A stretch of 64,000 nt of DNA from Devosia oryziradicis (GCF_016698645.1 NZ_CP068047.1:1089001-1153000), one strand, 5' to 3'; counted from the stretch's first letter, positions 30,160 through 39,167 are shown. The notes: generated by a model from the letters alone, not told the origin. A program made the numbers and translations.

Positions 30160-31083
30160 TCAGCGGGTGGGGGGCAGTTCGTAGATCTTTTCGAGATCGT
30201 CGAGCAGCAGGTTGGCTGCGATGATGCCGCCGGCGGTGTTCCAGATGGCGTCGTCTACGGCATAGGCCTTGCCGGCCTTGACCACCGGCAGGTTCTGCCA
30301 CAGCGGATCGGCCGTCCAGTCGCTGGCCTGGGTCGCGGCGGCGCCGTCGCCGGTTTCGTAGACGAAGTAGAACAGGCGGTCGCCGTCGAAATCGGGGATG
30401 CGTTCCTTGCCGACATCGTCGGCGAACTCGGCCTTGTCCTGCACTGCGGGCCGGGCAAAGCCGATCTGGTCGAGGATCAGGCCGGCAAAGGTGTCCTTGT
30501 AGTAGATGCGGGTCAGCGCAGCCATGAAGCGGCCGAGCGAGATGCGCTCCTTGAGGGCCGGGCCGGCCTCCTCGGCGATCTTGGCAGCGCGTGCGTCGAA
30601 GGCTTCCAGCGCGGCAAGGCCCTCGGCGCCCTTGCCGGTGGCGTCGGTATAAAGCGCCATGTTGATCTTCCAATCGCCGCGCAGGCGCTCGGACATGACG
30701 GTAGGGGCGATGGCGGAGAGCTGGTCGTAAATCTTTTCCTGGCGCGTCTTGTTGCCGATGATCAGGTCGGGCTCGAGCGCGGCAATGGCTTCGAGGTTGA
30801 CGGCCGATTCTTCGCCGACCACGGTGACATCGGCCATCTGGTCCGCGATGTGCGCATACCAGGGGTTGCCCAGCCAGGAGCGCACGGCGCCGACAGGGGT
30901 GATTCCGGCGGCCAGCAGGGCCTCGGTGCCCTCATTGGTGAGAACCACGATGCGCTGCGGATGATCAGGCACGTCGGTGACGCCCATGGCATGGGTGATT
31001 TCACGCGCCATGGCGGGCTGCAAGGCGGCGAACAGGGCGACCAGCGCAAAACTGCCCCGGACCGTGCGGCGAAGAAGCTTCAT
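30160..31083 (-). CDS. Iron-siderophore ABC transporter substrate-binding protein (first copy)
   Basis: A 307-residue class III binding protein. From ATG 31083 it has a clean signal peptide (MKLLRRTVRGSFALVALFAA then LQPAMA) preceded by GAGAGTGG; an ATG at 31104 would add seven residues. The mature part (REITHAMGVTDVPDHPQRIV, then ALEPDLIIGNKTRQEKIYDQ) is strongly similar to the next gene, showing tandem duplication. It is divergent from the FecCD permease genes, which lack a binding protein of their own, so both copies probably feed that importer. Confidence 0.92.
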   Translation of the reverse strand: MKLLRRTVRGSFALVALFAALQPAMAREITHAMGVTDVPDHPQRIVVLTNEGTEALLAAGITPVGAVRSWLGNPWYAHIADQMADVTVVGEESAVNLEAIAALEPDLIIGNKTRQEKIYDQLSAIAPTVMSERLRGDWKINMALYTDATGKGAEGLAALEAFDARAAKIAEEAGPALKERISLGRFMAALTRIYYKDTFAGLILDQIGFARPAVQDKAEFADDVGKERIPDFDGDRLFYFVYETGDGAAATQASDWTADPLWQNLPVVKAGKAYAVDDAIWNTAGGIIAANLLLDDLEKIYELPPTR

Positions 31084-31098
31084 AACCACTCTCGAACT

Positions 31099-31113
31099 TG
31101 ACATTGAAGGTCA
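31099..31113. promoter_or_regulatory. Candidate RirA-type iron-responsive operator (TGA-N9-TCA)
   Basis: TGA at 31099-31101, nine bases, then TCA at 31111-31113 matches the iron-responsive operator form described for RirA in Rhizobiales. It lies between the divergent siderophore binding-protein and permease operons and overlaps the palindrome at 31106-31126. The motif is short, so chance is possible; the position is what supports it. Confidence 0.45.
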
Positions 31114-31126
31114 TAAAATGATCTTC
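31106..31126. promoter_or_regulatory. Palindrome in the divergent siderophore promoter region
   Basis: GAAGGTCAT (31106-31114) and ATGATCTTC (31118-31126) pair at eight of nine positions around AAA. It occupies the centre of the short region between the divergent binding-protein and permease genes, so one bound repressor could silence both. Confidence 0.5.
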
Positions 31127-31174
31127 GAATGCGCAAGAAGTCAACCTGACTTCTTTGCTCAGCTTTTTCGGGTG

Positions 31175-32200
31175 ATGGTTCTGCACCAGCTTTCCACCAG
31201 CGTCGCGCCTCTTCAGCGTTCCATGCCGCTCGGGCTGGCTTACGCCTGCCTGGTCGTCATCCTGGCGGCGGCAATGGTGCTCAGCGTCACGGTGGGCTAT
31301 CGCGTCTATAGCCTGCAGCAGGCTATCGCGGCGCTGTTTGCCTTTGACGGCTCGGAAGCAGCAACCGTCATTACCAGCCTGCGGCTGCCGCGGGCGGTCA
31401 TTGCGCCGCTGGTGGGTGCTGGTCTTGCTATTGCCGGGGTGCAGGTGCAGACGCTGTCGCGCAACCGCATCGCTTCGCCCGATACGCTGGGGCTCAATGC
31501 CGGCGCCTCGCTCGCCGTGGTGGTTGCCAGCGCGGTATTCGGGGTCGGCTCGCTGATCGGCCTGTCGCTGACGGCGGCATTTGGTGCGCTGGTGACGAGC
31601 TTGCTGGTTTTCGCGATCGCGGCAGGGGCGGGTGGTCTGTCGCCGATCCGCATCGTGCTGATCGGGGTCACCATTGCCGGGCTGGGGCAATCGATCGTCC
31701 AGATCATTCTCACCAACAATGAGGCGCAGTTGCAGAACCTCTTGTTCTGGCTGGCCGGGTCGTTTGTCGATCGGCCGATGACGCTGGCGCTGAGCGGCGG
31801 GCCGTTCATCGTCCTGGGGGCCCTGCTGGCGCTGCTGCTGGCGCGGCCGCTCGACGCGATGCAGGCCGATGATGATACCGCGGCGGGGCTGGGCGTGCCG
31901 GTGACGCTGGTGCGCATCGGCTGCTTTTTGTCGATATCGCTGTTGACTGGTGCGTCGGTCGCCATGGCCGGGCCGGTGAGTTTTGTCGGCCTGGTCGTGC
32001 CGCATGCGGCGCGCCGGCTGGTGGGCCTGCGGCATGGAAGGCAGATCTTCGCCGCGGCATTGCTCGGGGCGATCTATGCCACGCTGGCCGACGTGGCGGC
32101 GCGCGTCGTGATCTTTCCGATCGAGGCCCCTGTGGGCGCGATCACCGCGGTGCTGGGCGGCGTCGTGCTGGTGACACTCTTGCGCCGGAGGGCAGCATGA
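31175..32200 (+). CDS. FecCD-family iron-siderophore ABC permease
   Basis: About 341 residues with roughly nine or ten helices. FecCD motifs are visible: ITSLRLPRAVIAPLVGAGLA near the N-terminus and VSFVGLVVPHAARRLVGLRH in the ATPase-coupling region. The start is uncertain: ATG 31175 is used, while ATG 31118 (inside the palindrome), GTG 31172 and ATG 31220 are in frame. It pairs with the next permease to form the BtuC-like heterodimeric channel. Confidence 0.9.
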   Translation: MVLHQLSTSVAPLQRSMPLGLAYACLVVILAAAMVLSVTVGYRVYSLQQAIAALFAFDGSEAATVITSLRLPRAVIAPLVGAGLAIAGVQVQTLSRNRIASPDTLGLNAGASLAVVVASAVFGVGSLIGLSLTAAFGALVTSLLVFAIAAGAGGLSPIRIVLIGVTIAGLGQSIVQIILTNNEAQLQNLLFWLAGSFVDRPMTLALSGGPFIVLGALLALLLARPLDAMQADDDTAAGLGVPVTLVRIGCFLSISLLTGASVAMAGPVSFVGLVVPHAARRLVGLRHGRQIFAAALLGAIYATLADVAARVVIFPIEAPVGAITAVLGGVVLVTLLRRRAA

Positions 32201-33228
32201 GCGGCTTGACCTCGACGCTGTCGGCGGCCCGTGCGCCGATTGCATTGACCGTGCTCATCTGCATCGGCGTCGTGCTGGCCCTGAGCGGCGTGGCGTTTGG
32301 TTCGAGCTGGATTCCGCTCGAGCAGGTTGCGTCAGTTATCCTCGGCGCCGGCGAAAAGACGCAGAAGCTGATCGTGCTGCAATTGCGGCTCCCGCGGGTG
32401 GTGATTGCGGCGCTGGCTGGCGGCGGCATGGCCGTGGCCGGTTTCCTGCTGCAGAAGATCACCCGCAATGCCCTGGCCTCACCGGGCGTGCTGGGGGTTA
32501 TCGACGGCGCGGCCTTGGGCGTGGTTATGTTCCTCGCGGCGCTGTCCAACGAATCCAATGCGCTGGTGACGTCCATCGCCTACCAGCCGGTCGCGGCCGT
32601 GGTCGGCTCGACGCTGGGCATCGCACTGGTCTTCGCCTTGGCGGGGCGGCAGGCGGCATCGGCGGTGCGCCTGCTGCTGTTCGGCATCGCGATTGCCGCC
32701 GTGTTCAAGGCGCTGGTCATGGTGATGATGCTGATCGGGCCGATCTATCGCACCAGCCAGGCGGCACGCTGGATCGCCGGGGCGGTCAATGAGATCAACT
32801 GGAGCGAAATCCAGGTCACCATCGTGATGCTGCTGCCCCTGCTGCTGCTGGCGGTGCTCGCAGCACGGAAAATGCCGCCGGCGGAGCTGGACGAGGTGTC
32901 GGCGCGCAGCGTGGGCCTTGATCTGCCAGTGTTCCGGGTGCTGGTCTTTGCCCTCGCCGCAGGGCTCACGGCGGTGTCGGTGGCCTTTGTCGGCGGCGTC
33001 GGCTTCATCGGGCTGATGGCGCCGCATCTGGCGCGGCTGGTGGTTGGCCGCAATGTCTATGCAGGCCTGCTGGCCAGTTTCCTGCTCGGCGCCATCATGC
33101 TTGTCGGCGCCGATCTGATCGTGCGGGTGCTGTTCAGCCCGGTCGAAGTGCCGGCCGGGACGGTGACGGCGGTGATCGGCGCTCCCTATTTCCTCTTTCT
33201 CCTGATGAGCAGGCAACGCCATGACTGA
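32197..33228 (+). CDS. FecCD-family iron-siderophore ABC permease
   Basis: A 343-residue permease starting in an ATGA overlap with the previous gene. FecCD motifs: VLQLRLPRVVIAALAGGGMA, then LQKITRNALASPGVLGVIDG and VGFIGLMAPHLARLVVGRN. Together with the preceding permease and the following ATPase it makes a vitamin B12/siderophore-type importer. Confidence 0.92.
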   Translation: MSGLTSTLSAARAPIALTVLICIGVVLALSGVAFGSSWIPLEQVASVILGAGEKTQKLIVLQLRLPRVVIAALAGGGMAVAGFLLQKITRNALASPGVLGVIDGAALGVVMFLAALSNESNALVTSIAYQPVAAVVGSTLGIALVFALAGRQAASAVRLLLFGIAIAAVFKALVMVMMLIGPIYRTSQAARWIAGAVNEINWSEIQVTIVMLLPLLLLAVLAARKMPPAELDEVSARSVGLDLPVFRVLVFALAAGLTAVSVAFVGGVGFIGLMAPHLARLVVGRNVYAGLLASFLLGAIMLVGADLIVRVLFSPVEVPAGTVTAVIGAPYFLFLLMSRQRHD

Positions 33229-34012
33229 CCAACCGGCCATTGCCATCGATGACCTGACCCTGGGCTATGGCAGCGCGACCATCCTCGACAGGCTGTCGTT
33301 GGCCATTCCCCGCGGCAAGATCACCGTGCTGGCCGGACCCAATGGCTGTGGCAAGTCCACCCTATTGCGGGCGATCCGCCGGCTGCACAGGCCGAGTGCC
33401 GGGCGGATCCTGCTCGAAACCACTGACATCGCCAAGCTGGGCGAGCGCCTCCTGGCCCGACAGGTCGGCCTGCTGGCGCAGAGCCCGTCGGCGCCGGAGG
33501 ACATCACCGTGGAAGAGCTGGTGCGGCTGGGCCGCTATCCGCATCAATCCATGCTGCAGCCCTGGAGCCACGACGACACGCGGGCGCTGGAAACCGCCAT
33601 GAACGGCACGGGCGTCGCGCATCTGCGGCATCGCCACCTCGGTTCGCTGTCGGGCGGGCAGTTGCAGCGCGTGTGGATCGCCATGGTGCTGGCGCAGGAA
33701 ACCGAGATCGTCTGCCTCGACGAGCCAGTGAACCACCTCGACATGTCGCACCAGCTCGATTGCCTCGACCTGGTGCGCCAGCTCAACTCGGAGTTCGGCC
33801 GCACCATCGTGCTGGTGCTGCACGACCTTAACCTGGCGGCACGCTATGCCGACCAGTTGGTCTTCCTGCGCGACGGCGTGGTGGCGGCCAGCGGCAAGCC
33901 GGAGGAGCTGATGGTCGAGGACCTTATCGCGCGGGTCTTCGACGTCGATGCCATGGTCATCACCGACCCGGCCTATGGCCGCCCGCTCTGCATTCCGCTC
34001 AAAACGCGGTAA
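33221..34012 (+). CDS. Iron-siderophore ABC transporter ATP-binding protein
   Basis: A 263-residue FepC/FhuC-type ATPase with Walker A GPNGCGKST, signature LSGGQLQR, and Walker B VCLDEPVNHLD followed by LVLHDLNLAARYAD. It overlaps the permease stop by eight bases. Last gene of the rightward siderophore operon. Confidence 0.94.
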   Translation: MTDQPAIAIDDLTLGYGSATILDRLSLAIPRGKITVLAGPNGCGKSTLLRAIRRLHRPSAGRILLETTDIAKLGERLLARQVGLLAQSPSAPEDITVEELVRLGRYPHQSMLQPWSHDDTRALETAMNGTGVAHLRHRHLGSLSGGQLQRVWIAMVLAQETEIVCLDEPVNHLDMSHQLDCLDLVRQLNSEFGRTIVLVLHDLNLAARYADQLVFLRDGVVAASGKPEELMVEDLIARVFDVDAMVITDPAYGRPLCIPLKTR

Positions 34013-34052
34013 GACGGCAACCGCGCCTGATCGCCGCTACTTGCGGGCAATA

Positions 34053-34071
34053 TAGTTATACTGCATAACTA
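34053..34071. promoter_or_regulatory. Operator-like palindrome before the feruloyl-CoA synthase operon
   Basis: TAGTTAT (34053-34059) and ATAACTA (34065-34071) are perfect inverted arms around ACTGC. It overlaps a -10-like TATACT (34057-34062) and lies 18 bases before the ligase start. An almost identical sequence occurs at 39702-39720 beside marR, so this is the likely binding site of the MarR protein encoded at 39164-39640. Confidence 0.72.
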
Positions 34072-34089
34072 AATGCGAGGGAGGACGTC

Positions 34090-35949
34090 ATGGACCATCT
34101 GGGCACGCCCATTCGCCAGGTGCGACTGGGCAATATGGCGGCTGCGGCCGAGCATCGCGCCGATGGCACCACCATCCTGCGCTCCATGGAAACCCTGGGG
34201 CCCTATCCGCGCTCCATCGTCGACGCGCTGGAGAGCTGGGCAAGCAAGACCCCCGATACCGTGCTGATCGCCGACCGCGAAGGGGAGGGCTGGCGCAAGC
34301 TGAGCTTTGCCCAGGTGCTGGAGCGGATCGGGCCGTTGGGGCAGGCGCTGCTCGATGCCGGTCTGTCGCCCGAGCGCCCGCTCGTCATCCTCTCCGGCAA
34401 CGAGATCGAGCATTTTCTGCTTGGCATGGCGGCCATTTGGGTCGGCATACCCTATGCACCGATTTCACCGGCTTATTCGCTGGTCTCGACCGACTATGGC
34501 AAGCTCAAGCATATTGCCGGGCTGCTGACGCCGGGCCTGATCTATGCCAGCGACGGCGCCCGGTTCGCCGCGGCGATCGAGGCGACTTTTGCGCCCGATA
34601 TCCCGCTGATCGTGCGGTGCAATCCGCCCGCCGGCCGCCCGGTGCGGTTGTTCGACGATCTGCTCGAGACCCCAGTGACGCCTGCGGTTGCTGCCGCCCA
34701 CGATGCCATCACGGCCGACACCGTTGCCAAGGTCCTCTTCACCTCGGGCTCCACCGGCCTGCCCAAAGGCGTCATCACCACCAACCGGATGATGGCCTGC
34801 AACCAGGAGATGATCCGCACGGCGCTGGCTTTCCTCGGCGATGAACCTCCGGTGCTGCTCGACTGGATGCCGTGGAACCACGTGGCTGGCGGCAGCCATA
34901 ATACCGGTATCGCGATCTACAATGGTGGCAGTTTTTACATCGACGATGGCCAGCCCACCCCGGCGCGCATCGGCCGGACCCTCGAAAACCTGCGCCATGT
35001 GCAGCCGACCTTCTTCACCAATGTGCCCAAGGCCTATGAATTCCTGGTGGCGGCGTTCGACGAGCATCCCGAGGCGCGGCGCAACCTGTTCGCGCGGCTC
35101 AAGCTGCTGCAATATGCCGGGGCGGGGCTGGCCCAGCATGTGTTCGACGGGCTCGACCGCGCAGCTCGTGCCGAAACCGGCGAGCGCATCCTGATCATCA
35201 CGGGCTATGGCTCGACCGAGACGGCGCCCTTTGCCTTCACCACCACCTGGCCGGTGGAAGCGGCGGGACATATCGGGCTGCCGGCCGCGGGCATGACGGT
35301 CAAGCTGGTGCCCAATGGCGACAAGACCGAATTACGCCTCAAGGGGCCGAACGTCACGCCCGGCTACTGGCGCGACCCGGATAAAACGGCCGAGGCCTTC
35401 GACTCAGAAGGCTTCTACCAGATCGGCGACGCCGTGCGCTTCGCCGACCCGGATGACTTGTCCAAGGGACTGATCTTCGATGGCCGCGTCACCGAGGATT
35501 TCAAGCTCTCCACCGGCACCTGGGTCAATTTCTCGGCGGTCCGGGCTTCTGTTATCGGCGCCTGTGCGCCCTTGATCCGCGACGTGGTCGTGACGGGCCT
35601 CGACCTCAACTATATCGGCGCGATGATCTTTCCCGATCTCGAAGCCTGTGCCCGCCATGCCGGCTTGCCGCCGGGCACCGATCCAAGGACGATCGTCGAC
35701 CACCCCTCGGTGCGGCAGAAATTTGCGGAGAGCCTGGCAGTCCTTGCCGAGCGGTCAACGGGCAGTTCCAACCATGTGGCGCGTGCGCTGCTCATGGCGG
35801 GTCTCCCCGATATCGACAAGGGCGAGATCACCGATAAGGGCTCGATCAACCAGCGGGCGGTGCGTACCCATCGTGCTGAGCTGGTCGAAGCGCTCTATCG
35901 CGACGAGCCGGGGCCGGACATTCTCATCCTCAACCGCAAAGGCGCCTGA
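34090..35949 (+). CDS. fcs: Feruloyl-CoA synthase-like acyl-CoA ligase
   Basis: A 619-residue member of the ANL adenylating superfamily, of the long feruloyl-CoA synthase subgroup. The AMP motif VLFTSGSTGLPKGVITTNRM, the GYGSTETAPF motif and the YWRDPDKTAEAFDSEGFYQI region are all present. It would activate ferulate or related hydroxycinnamates with ATP and CoA in the cytoplasm. ATG 34090 follows GAGGGAGG. It opens an operon with thiolase, SDR, thioesterase and crotonase, under an apparent MarR operator. The exact acid cannot be told from sequence, but the downstream vanillate demethylase favours ferulate. Confidence 0.85.
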   Translation: MDHLGTPIRQVRLGNMAAAAEHRADGTTILRSMETLGPYPRSIVDALESWASKTPDTVLIADREGEGWRKLSFAQVLERIGPLGQALLDAGLSPERPLVILSGNEIEHFLLGMAAIWVGIPYAPISPAYSLVSTDYGKLKHIAGLLTPGLIYASDGARFAAAIEATFAPDIPLIVRCNPPAGRPVRLFDDLLETPVTPAVAAAHDAITADTVAKVLFTSGSTGLPKGVITTNRMMACNQEMIRTALAFLGDEPPVLLDWMPWNHVAGGSHNTGIAIYNGGSFYIDDGQPTPARIGRTLENLRHVQPTFFTNVPKAYEFLVAAFDEHPEARRNLFARLKLLQYAGAGLAQHVFDGLDRAARAETGERILIITGYGSTETAPFAFTTTWPVEAAGHIGLPAAGMTVKLVPNGDKTELRLKGPNVTPGYWRDPDKTAEAFDSEGFYQIGDAVRFADPDDLSKGLIFDGRVTEDFKLSTGTWVNFSAVRASVIGACAPLIRDVVVTGLDLNYIGAMIFPDLEACARHAGLPPGTDPRTIVDHPSVRQKFAESLAVLAERSTGSSNHVARALLMAGLPDIDKGEITDKGSINQRAVRTHRAELVEALYRDEPGPDILILNRKGA

Positions 35950-35950
35950 C

Positions 35951-37192
35951 ATGAGCAAAGGCCTTCGGCTCACCTTCGACGATGCCTGGCTGCTGGGCGG
36001 TGCCCGCACCCCGTTCGTCGACTATCGCGGCGCGTTGTCGGAAATTTCGCCGATCGATCTGGGCATCAAGGCGGCTCGATCAGCCATCGAGCGGACCGGG
36101 GTCAAGGCCGCCGATATCGGCCACACCATTGCCGGTTCGATGGCCCAGGCTTCGTTCGACGCCTATGTCACCCCGCGCCATATCGGGCTTTATGCGGGCG
36201 CGCCGATCGAAGCGCCGGCGCATCTGGTGCAGCGCATCTGCGGCACCGGGCTCGAGGTGATCGCGCAGGCGGCGGACTCGGTGTCGCTCGGCCGGGTGGA
36301 GCTGGCGCTGGGTGCCGGTTGTGAATCGATGAGCCGCAATCCGATCGCCGCCTATACCCACCGCAATGGCTTCACCATGGGGAAGGTGGAGTTCAAGGAT
36401 TTCCTCTGGGAAGCGCTCTACGACCCGGCCGGGTGCGTGAACATGGGCGACACCGCGGAGAACCTCGCCAAGCAGTATGGCATTTCCCGCGAGCGGGTGG
36501 ACCGCTTCGCCGAGCGCAGCTTCAACCGGGCCATCGCCGCGCGCGATGCCGGTATCCTGGCCGAGGAGATCGTGCCGGTTGTCAGCGAAAGCTTCGCGAT
36601 CGAGGGTATCGACAAGCGGGCGATCAAGCTGCCCCGCGGGGTCGAGAGTGTTGATACCGACAGCCATATCCGCCCCTCGCCCTATGAGGTGCTGGCCAAG
36701 TTGCGGCCGGCCTTCGGCGGCGTGCAGACAGGCGGCAATAGTTCGGCCATTGTCGACGGGGCTGGGGCGGTGCTGGTGGCGTCGGCAGCCTATGCCAAGG
36801 CAAACGGGCACAGGCCGCTGGCGCGGATTGTTGCCAGCGCTGCCGTCGGCGTGCCGCCGCAGATCATGGGCATCGGTCCCGCGCCGGCCGTCCGCGCTGT
36901 GCTGGAGGTCGCGGGCATACGGCTCGACCAGATCGGCCGCATCGAGATCAACGAGGCCTTCGGCGCGCAGATCCTGGCCTGTGTCGATGAGCTTGGCCTC
37001 GACGAGGACAAGCTCAACGTCAATGGCGGCGCCATTGCCATCGGCCACCCGCTGGGCGTCACCGGCATCCGGCTGGGGCTGACGCTGGCCAATGAGCTCC
37101 GGCGCTCCGGCATCCGCTACGGCGTGGCTTCTGCCTGTATCGGTGGCGGGCAGGGCATTGCCCTGCTCATCGAGAATCCAGAGGCCGTGTAA
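35951..37192 (+). CDS. Thiolase (acetyl-CoA acyltransferase family)
   Basis: A 413-residue thiolase. The acylated Cys97 lies in LVQRICGTGLEV, the second set in GGAIAIGHPLGVTG (His366) and SACIGGGQG (Cys396), so it looks catalytically complete. In this operon it would cleave an aroyl-acetyl-CoA (beta-keto) intermediate with CoA, giving acetyl-CoA and an aroyl-CoA such as vanilloyl-CoA. The start ATG 35951 is one base after the ligase stop. A general acetoacetyl-CoA thiolase role is possible but fits the operon less well. Confidence 0.9.
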   Translation: MSKGLRLTFDDAWLLGGARTPFVDYRGALSEISPIDLGIKAARSAIERTGVKAADIGHTIAGSMAQASFDAYVTPRHIGLYAGAPIEAPAHLVQRICGTGLEVIAQAADSVSLGRVELALGAGCESMSRNPIAAYTHRNGFTMGKVEFKDFLWEALYDPAGCVNMGDTAENLAKQYGISRERVDRFAERSFNRAIAARDAGILAEEIVPVVSESFAIEGIDKRAIKLPRGVESVDTDSHIRPSPYEVLAKLRPAFGGVQTGGNSSAIVDGAGAVLVASAAYAKANGHRPLARIVASAAVGVPPQIMGIGPAPAVRAVLEVAGIRLDQIGRIEINEAFGAQILACVDELGLDEDKLNVNGGAIAIGHPLGVTGIRLGLTLANELRRSGIRYGVASACIGGGQGIALLIENPEAV

Positions 37193-37953
37193 TGGACATT
37201 TCGGGCAAGACCGCCTTTGTCACCGGCGCCGCCTCAGGGCTGGGTGCCGCCACTGCGCGCATGCTGGCCGGGGTAGGGGCCCGGGTCGCGATCTTAGATC
37301 GCAACGCCGAAAAGGGCGAGGCGGTCGCCAAGGAGTTGGGGGGCCAGTTCTTCGCGGTCGATGTTGCCGACGCAGCGAGCGCTGACGCCGCGGTCAATGC
37401 AGCGGTGGCCGCATTGGGCGCGCCTTCGGTGCTGGTCAACTGTGCAGGGATCGGCACCGCGGCGCGGATTGTCGGACGCGATGGGCCGATGCCGCTCGAT
37501 GCATTCCAGAAGGTCGTCAATGTCAACCTGGTCGGCAGCTTCAACATGCTCCGGCTCTGCGCCCATGCCATGACGCTGGGCGCGCCTGACGGCAATGGCC
37601 AGAGCGGGGTGATCATCTCGACCGCATCGGTGGCGGCTTTCGAAGGACAGATCGGCCAAGCGGCCTATGCGGCGTCCAAGGGGGGCATTGTCGCGCTCAC
37701 TTTGCCGGCGGCGCGGGAGTTCGCGCGCTTCGGCATCCGCGTACTGGCCATTGCGCCGGGCCTGTTCCTGACGCCGCTATTGGCGGAACTGCCGCAGGAA
37801 GCGCAGGACAGCCTCGCCAATGCCATCCCCAATCCGGCGCGCTTGGGCAGGCCGGAGGAGTTTGCCGCTTTGGTGCTGGCCATGGTCGAGAACGACTATC
37901 TCAATGGCGAAGTGGTCCGCCTCGATGGCGCGCTGCGCATGCAGGCGAAGTAG
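37192..37953 (+). CDS. SDR family dehydrogenase, HSD10 (3-hydroxyacyl-CoA dehydrogenase type 2)-like
   Basis: A 253-residue short-chain dehydrogenase. The NAD motif TGAASGLG and the catalytic set Ser146, Tyr159 and Lys163 (TASVAAFEGQIGQAAYAASK) are present. The EGQIGQAAYAASKGGIVALT stretch is characteristic of HSD10-type 3-hydroxyacyl-CoA dehydrogenases. In the pathway it would oxidise the beta-hydroxy acyl-CoA made by the crotonase. Its ATG shares one base with the thiolase stop (TAATG), implying coupled translation. Confidence 0.9.
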   Translation: MDISGKTAFVTGAASGLGAATARMLAGVGARVAILDRNAEKGEAVAKELGGQFFAVDVADAASADAAVNAAVAALGAPSVLVNCAGIGTAARIVGRDGPMPLDAFQKVVNVNLVGSFNMLRLCAHAMTLGAPDGNGQSGVIISTASVAAFEGQIGQAAYAASKGGIVALTLPAAREFARFGIRVLAIAPGLFLTPLLAELPQEAQDSLANAIPNPARLGRPEEFAALVLAMVENDYLNGEVVRLDGALRMQAK

Positions 37954-37962
37954 GGAGAGGCC

Positions 37963-38379
37963 ATGTTTACGCGTACCACCCAGGTCGAGATTCAGTTCGG
38001 CGATTGCGATCCGGCCGGCATCGTCTACTACCCCAACTATTTCCGCTTCTTCGACAATGCCACGGCGGCCCTGCTGTCCGCCGCCTTTGCCATGCACAAG
38101 CGCAATTGGCTGGAGCATTTCGGCATTGCCGGCATCCCGATGGTCGATACCGGCGCCCGCTTCATCAAGCCATCGCGCTTTGGCGACGTGGTCGATATCC
38201 GATCCGAAATTACCGAACTGGGCCGCTCCAGCTTCTCGGTCAGGCACACGCTGCTCCGCGACGGCGAGGTTGCCATCGAGGCGCATGAGAAACGAGTCTG
38301 GGTGGTGCGCAATGAGGCGGGTGACATCCGCTCGGCGCCGCTGCCCGAAGACGTGCGCCGGCTTTTGAGCGCCTCGTGA
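37963..38379 (+). CDS. Hot-dog thioesterase, 4-hydroxybenzoyl-CoA thioesterase-like
   Basis: A 138-residue hot-dog-fold acyl-CoA thioesterase. The motif FGDCDPAGIVYYPNYFRFFD is nearly the active-site segment of Pseudomonas 4-hydroxybenzoyl-CoA thioesterase, with the catalytic Asp at residue 16. This suggests an aroyl-CoA substrate; here it would hydrolyse vanilloyl-CoA or 4-hydroxybenzoyl-CoA to the free acid for the downstream demethylase. It follows the SDR by nine bases. Confidence 0.88.
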   Translation: MFTRTTQVEIQFGDCDPAGIVYYPNYFRFFDNATAALLSAAFAMHKRNWLEHFGIAGIPMVDTGARFIKPSRFGDVVDIRSEITELGRSSFSVRHTLLRDGEVAIEAHEKRVWVVRNEAGDIRSAPLPEDVRRLLSAS

Positions 38380-38402
38380 CGATTGCATTGGAAGGAAACG
38401 AC

Positions 38403-39167
38403 ATGGCCGACGTGCTGACGGTGACCAACAGGGGCGCCATCGTCCATCTGATGCTCAACCGCCCCGACAAGCGCAATGCGCTCAACGATGATCTGGTGGC
38501 GGCGTTGGACGCGTTCTTTGCGGGGGTGCCATCGGATATCCGTGCCATCGTGGTGAGCGGCGCGGGCGGGCACTTCTCGTCGGGCCTCGATCTGTCCCAG
38601 CATGTGGCGCGCGAGCCGCTCGAAGTGATGGCTCATTCGCGCAACTGGCACCGGGTGATGGCGCGGATCGCCACCTCGCCAATCCCCGTTGTTGCGGCGA
38701 TGAGCGGCGCGGTGATGGGGGGTGGCCTGGAATTCGCCGCGGCCTGCCACGTGCGGGTGGCCGAGGAGACGGTGCGCTTCCAGATGCCCGAGGGGATGCG
38801 GGGCATCTTCGTGGGCGGCGGCGGCTCGGTGCGGATTTCCAGGCTCATCGGGCCCGATCGCCTGACCGAGATGATGCTGACCGGCCGGTCCTATTCCGGC
38901 GCCGACGGCGAGCGCCTTGGGCTGGCGCATCACGTCGTGGCCGAGGGGCAGGCATTGGACAAGGCGTTCGAGCTGGCCGAGCGCATCGCGAAGAACTCGC
39001 CCACGATCAACGGCTTCATCATCCAGGCCATCGCCCAGATCGCCGCCATGCCGCCCGAAGCGGGACTCTATGCGGAAAGTCTTACCGCGGCTTTGAGCCA
39101 GACCGGGCCGGACGCGGAGGAGGGGTTGCGGGCGTTTCTCGAAAAGCGCCCGCCCGTGTTCCGCTAG
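38403..39167 (+). CDS. Crotonase / enoyl-CoA hydratase family protein
   Basis: A 254-residue crotonase. Both catalytic glutamates of hydratases are kept: Glu110 in MGGGLEFAAACHV and Glu130 in FQMPEGMRGIF; the oxyanion-hole region FSSGLDLSQ is also present. It could hydrate feruloyl-CoA as a beta-oxidation step; a hydratase-lyase activity giving vanillin cannot be excluded from sequence alone. ATG 38403 follows GGAAGG; a GTG at 38376 is an unlikely alternative. Last gene of the ligase operon, and its stop overlaps that of marR by four bases. Confidence 0.88.
   Translation: MADVLTVTNRGAIVHLMLNRPDKRNALNDDLVAALDAFFAGVPSDIRAIVVSGAGGHFSSGLDLSQHVAREPLEVMAHSRNWHRVMARIATSPIPVVAAMSGAVMGGGLEFAAACHVRVAEETVRFQMPEGMRGIFVGGGGSVRISRLIGPDRLTEMMLTGRSYSGADGERLGLAHHVVAEGQALDKAFELAERIAKNSPTINGFIIQAIAQIAAMPPEAGLYAESLTAALSQTGPDAEEGLRAFLEKRPPVFR

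Noticed and set aside
29203..31101. A 632-codon plus-strand open frame over the two siderophore binding proteins
   Set aside because: It spans two real minus-strand genes and their gap, and its own sequence repeats only because those genes are duplicated.
37954..39167. Crotonase read as a feruloyl-CoA hydratase-lyase feeding a vanillin pathway
   Set aside because: No aldehyde dehydrogenase is in the window, and the operon supplies dehydrogenase, thiolase and thioesterase instead. The possibility is not excluded, but it is the weaker reading.
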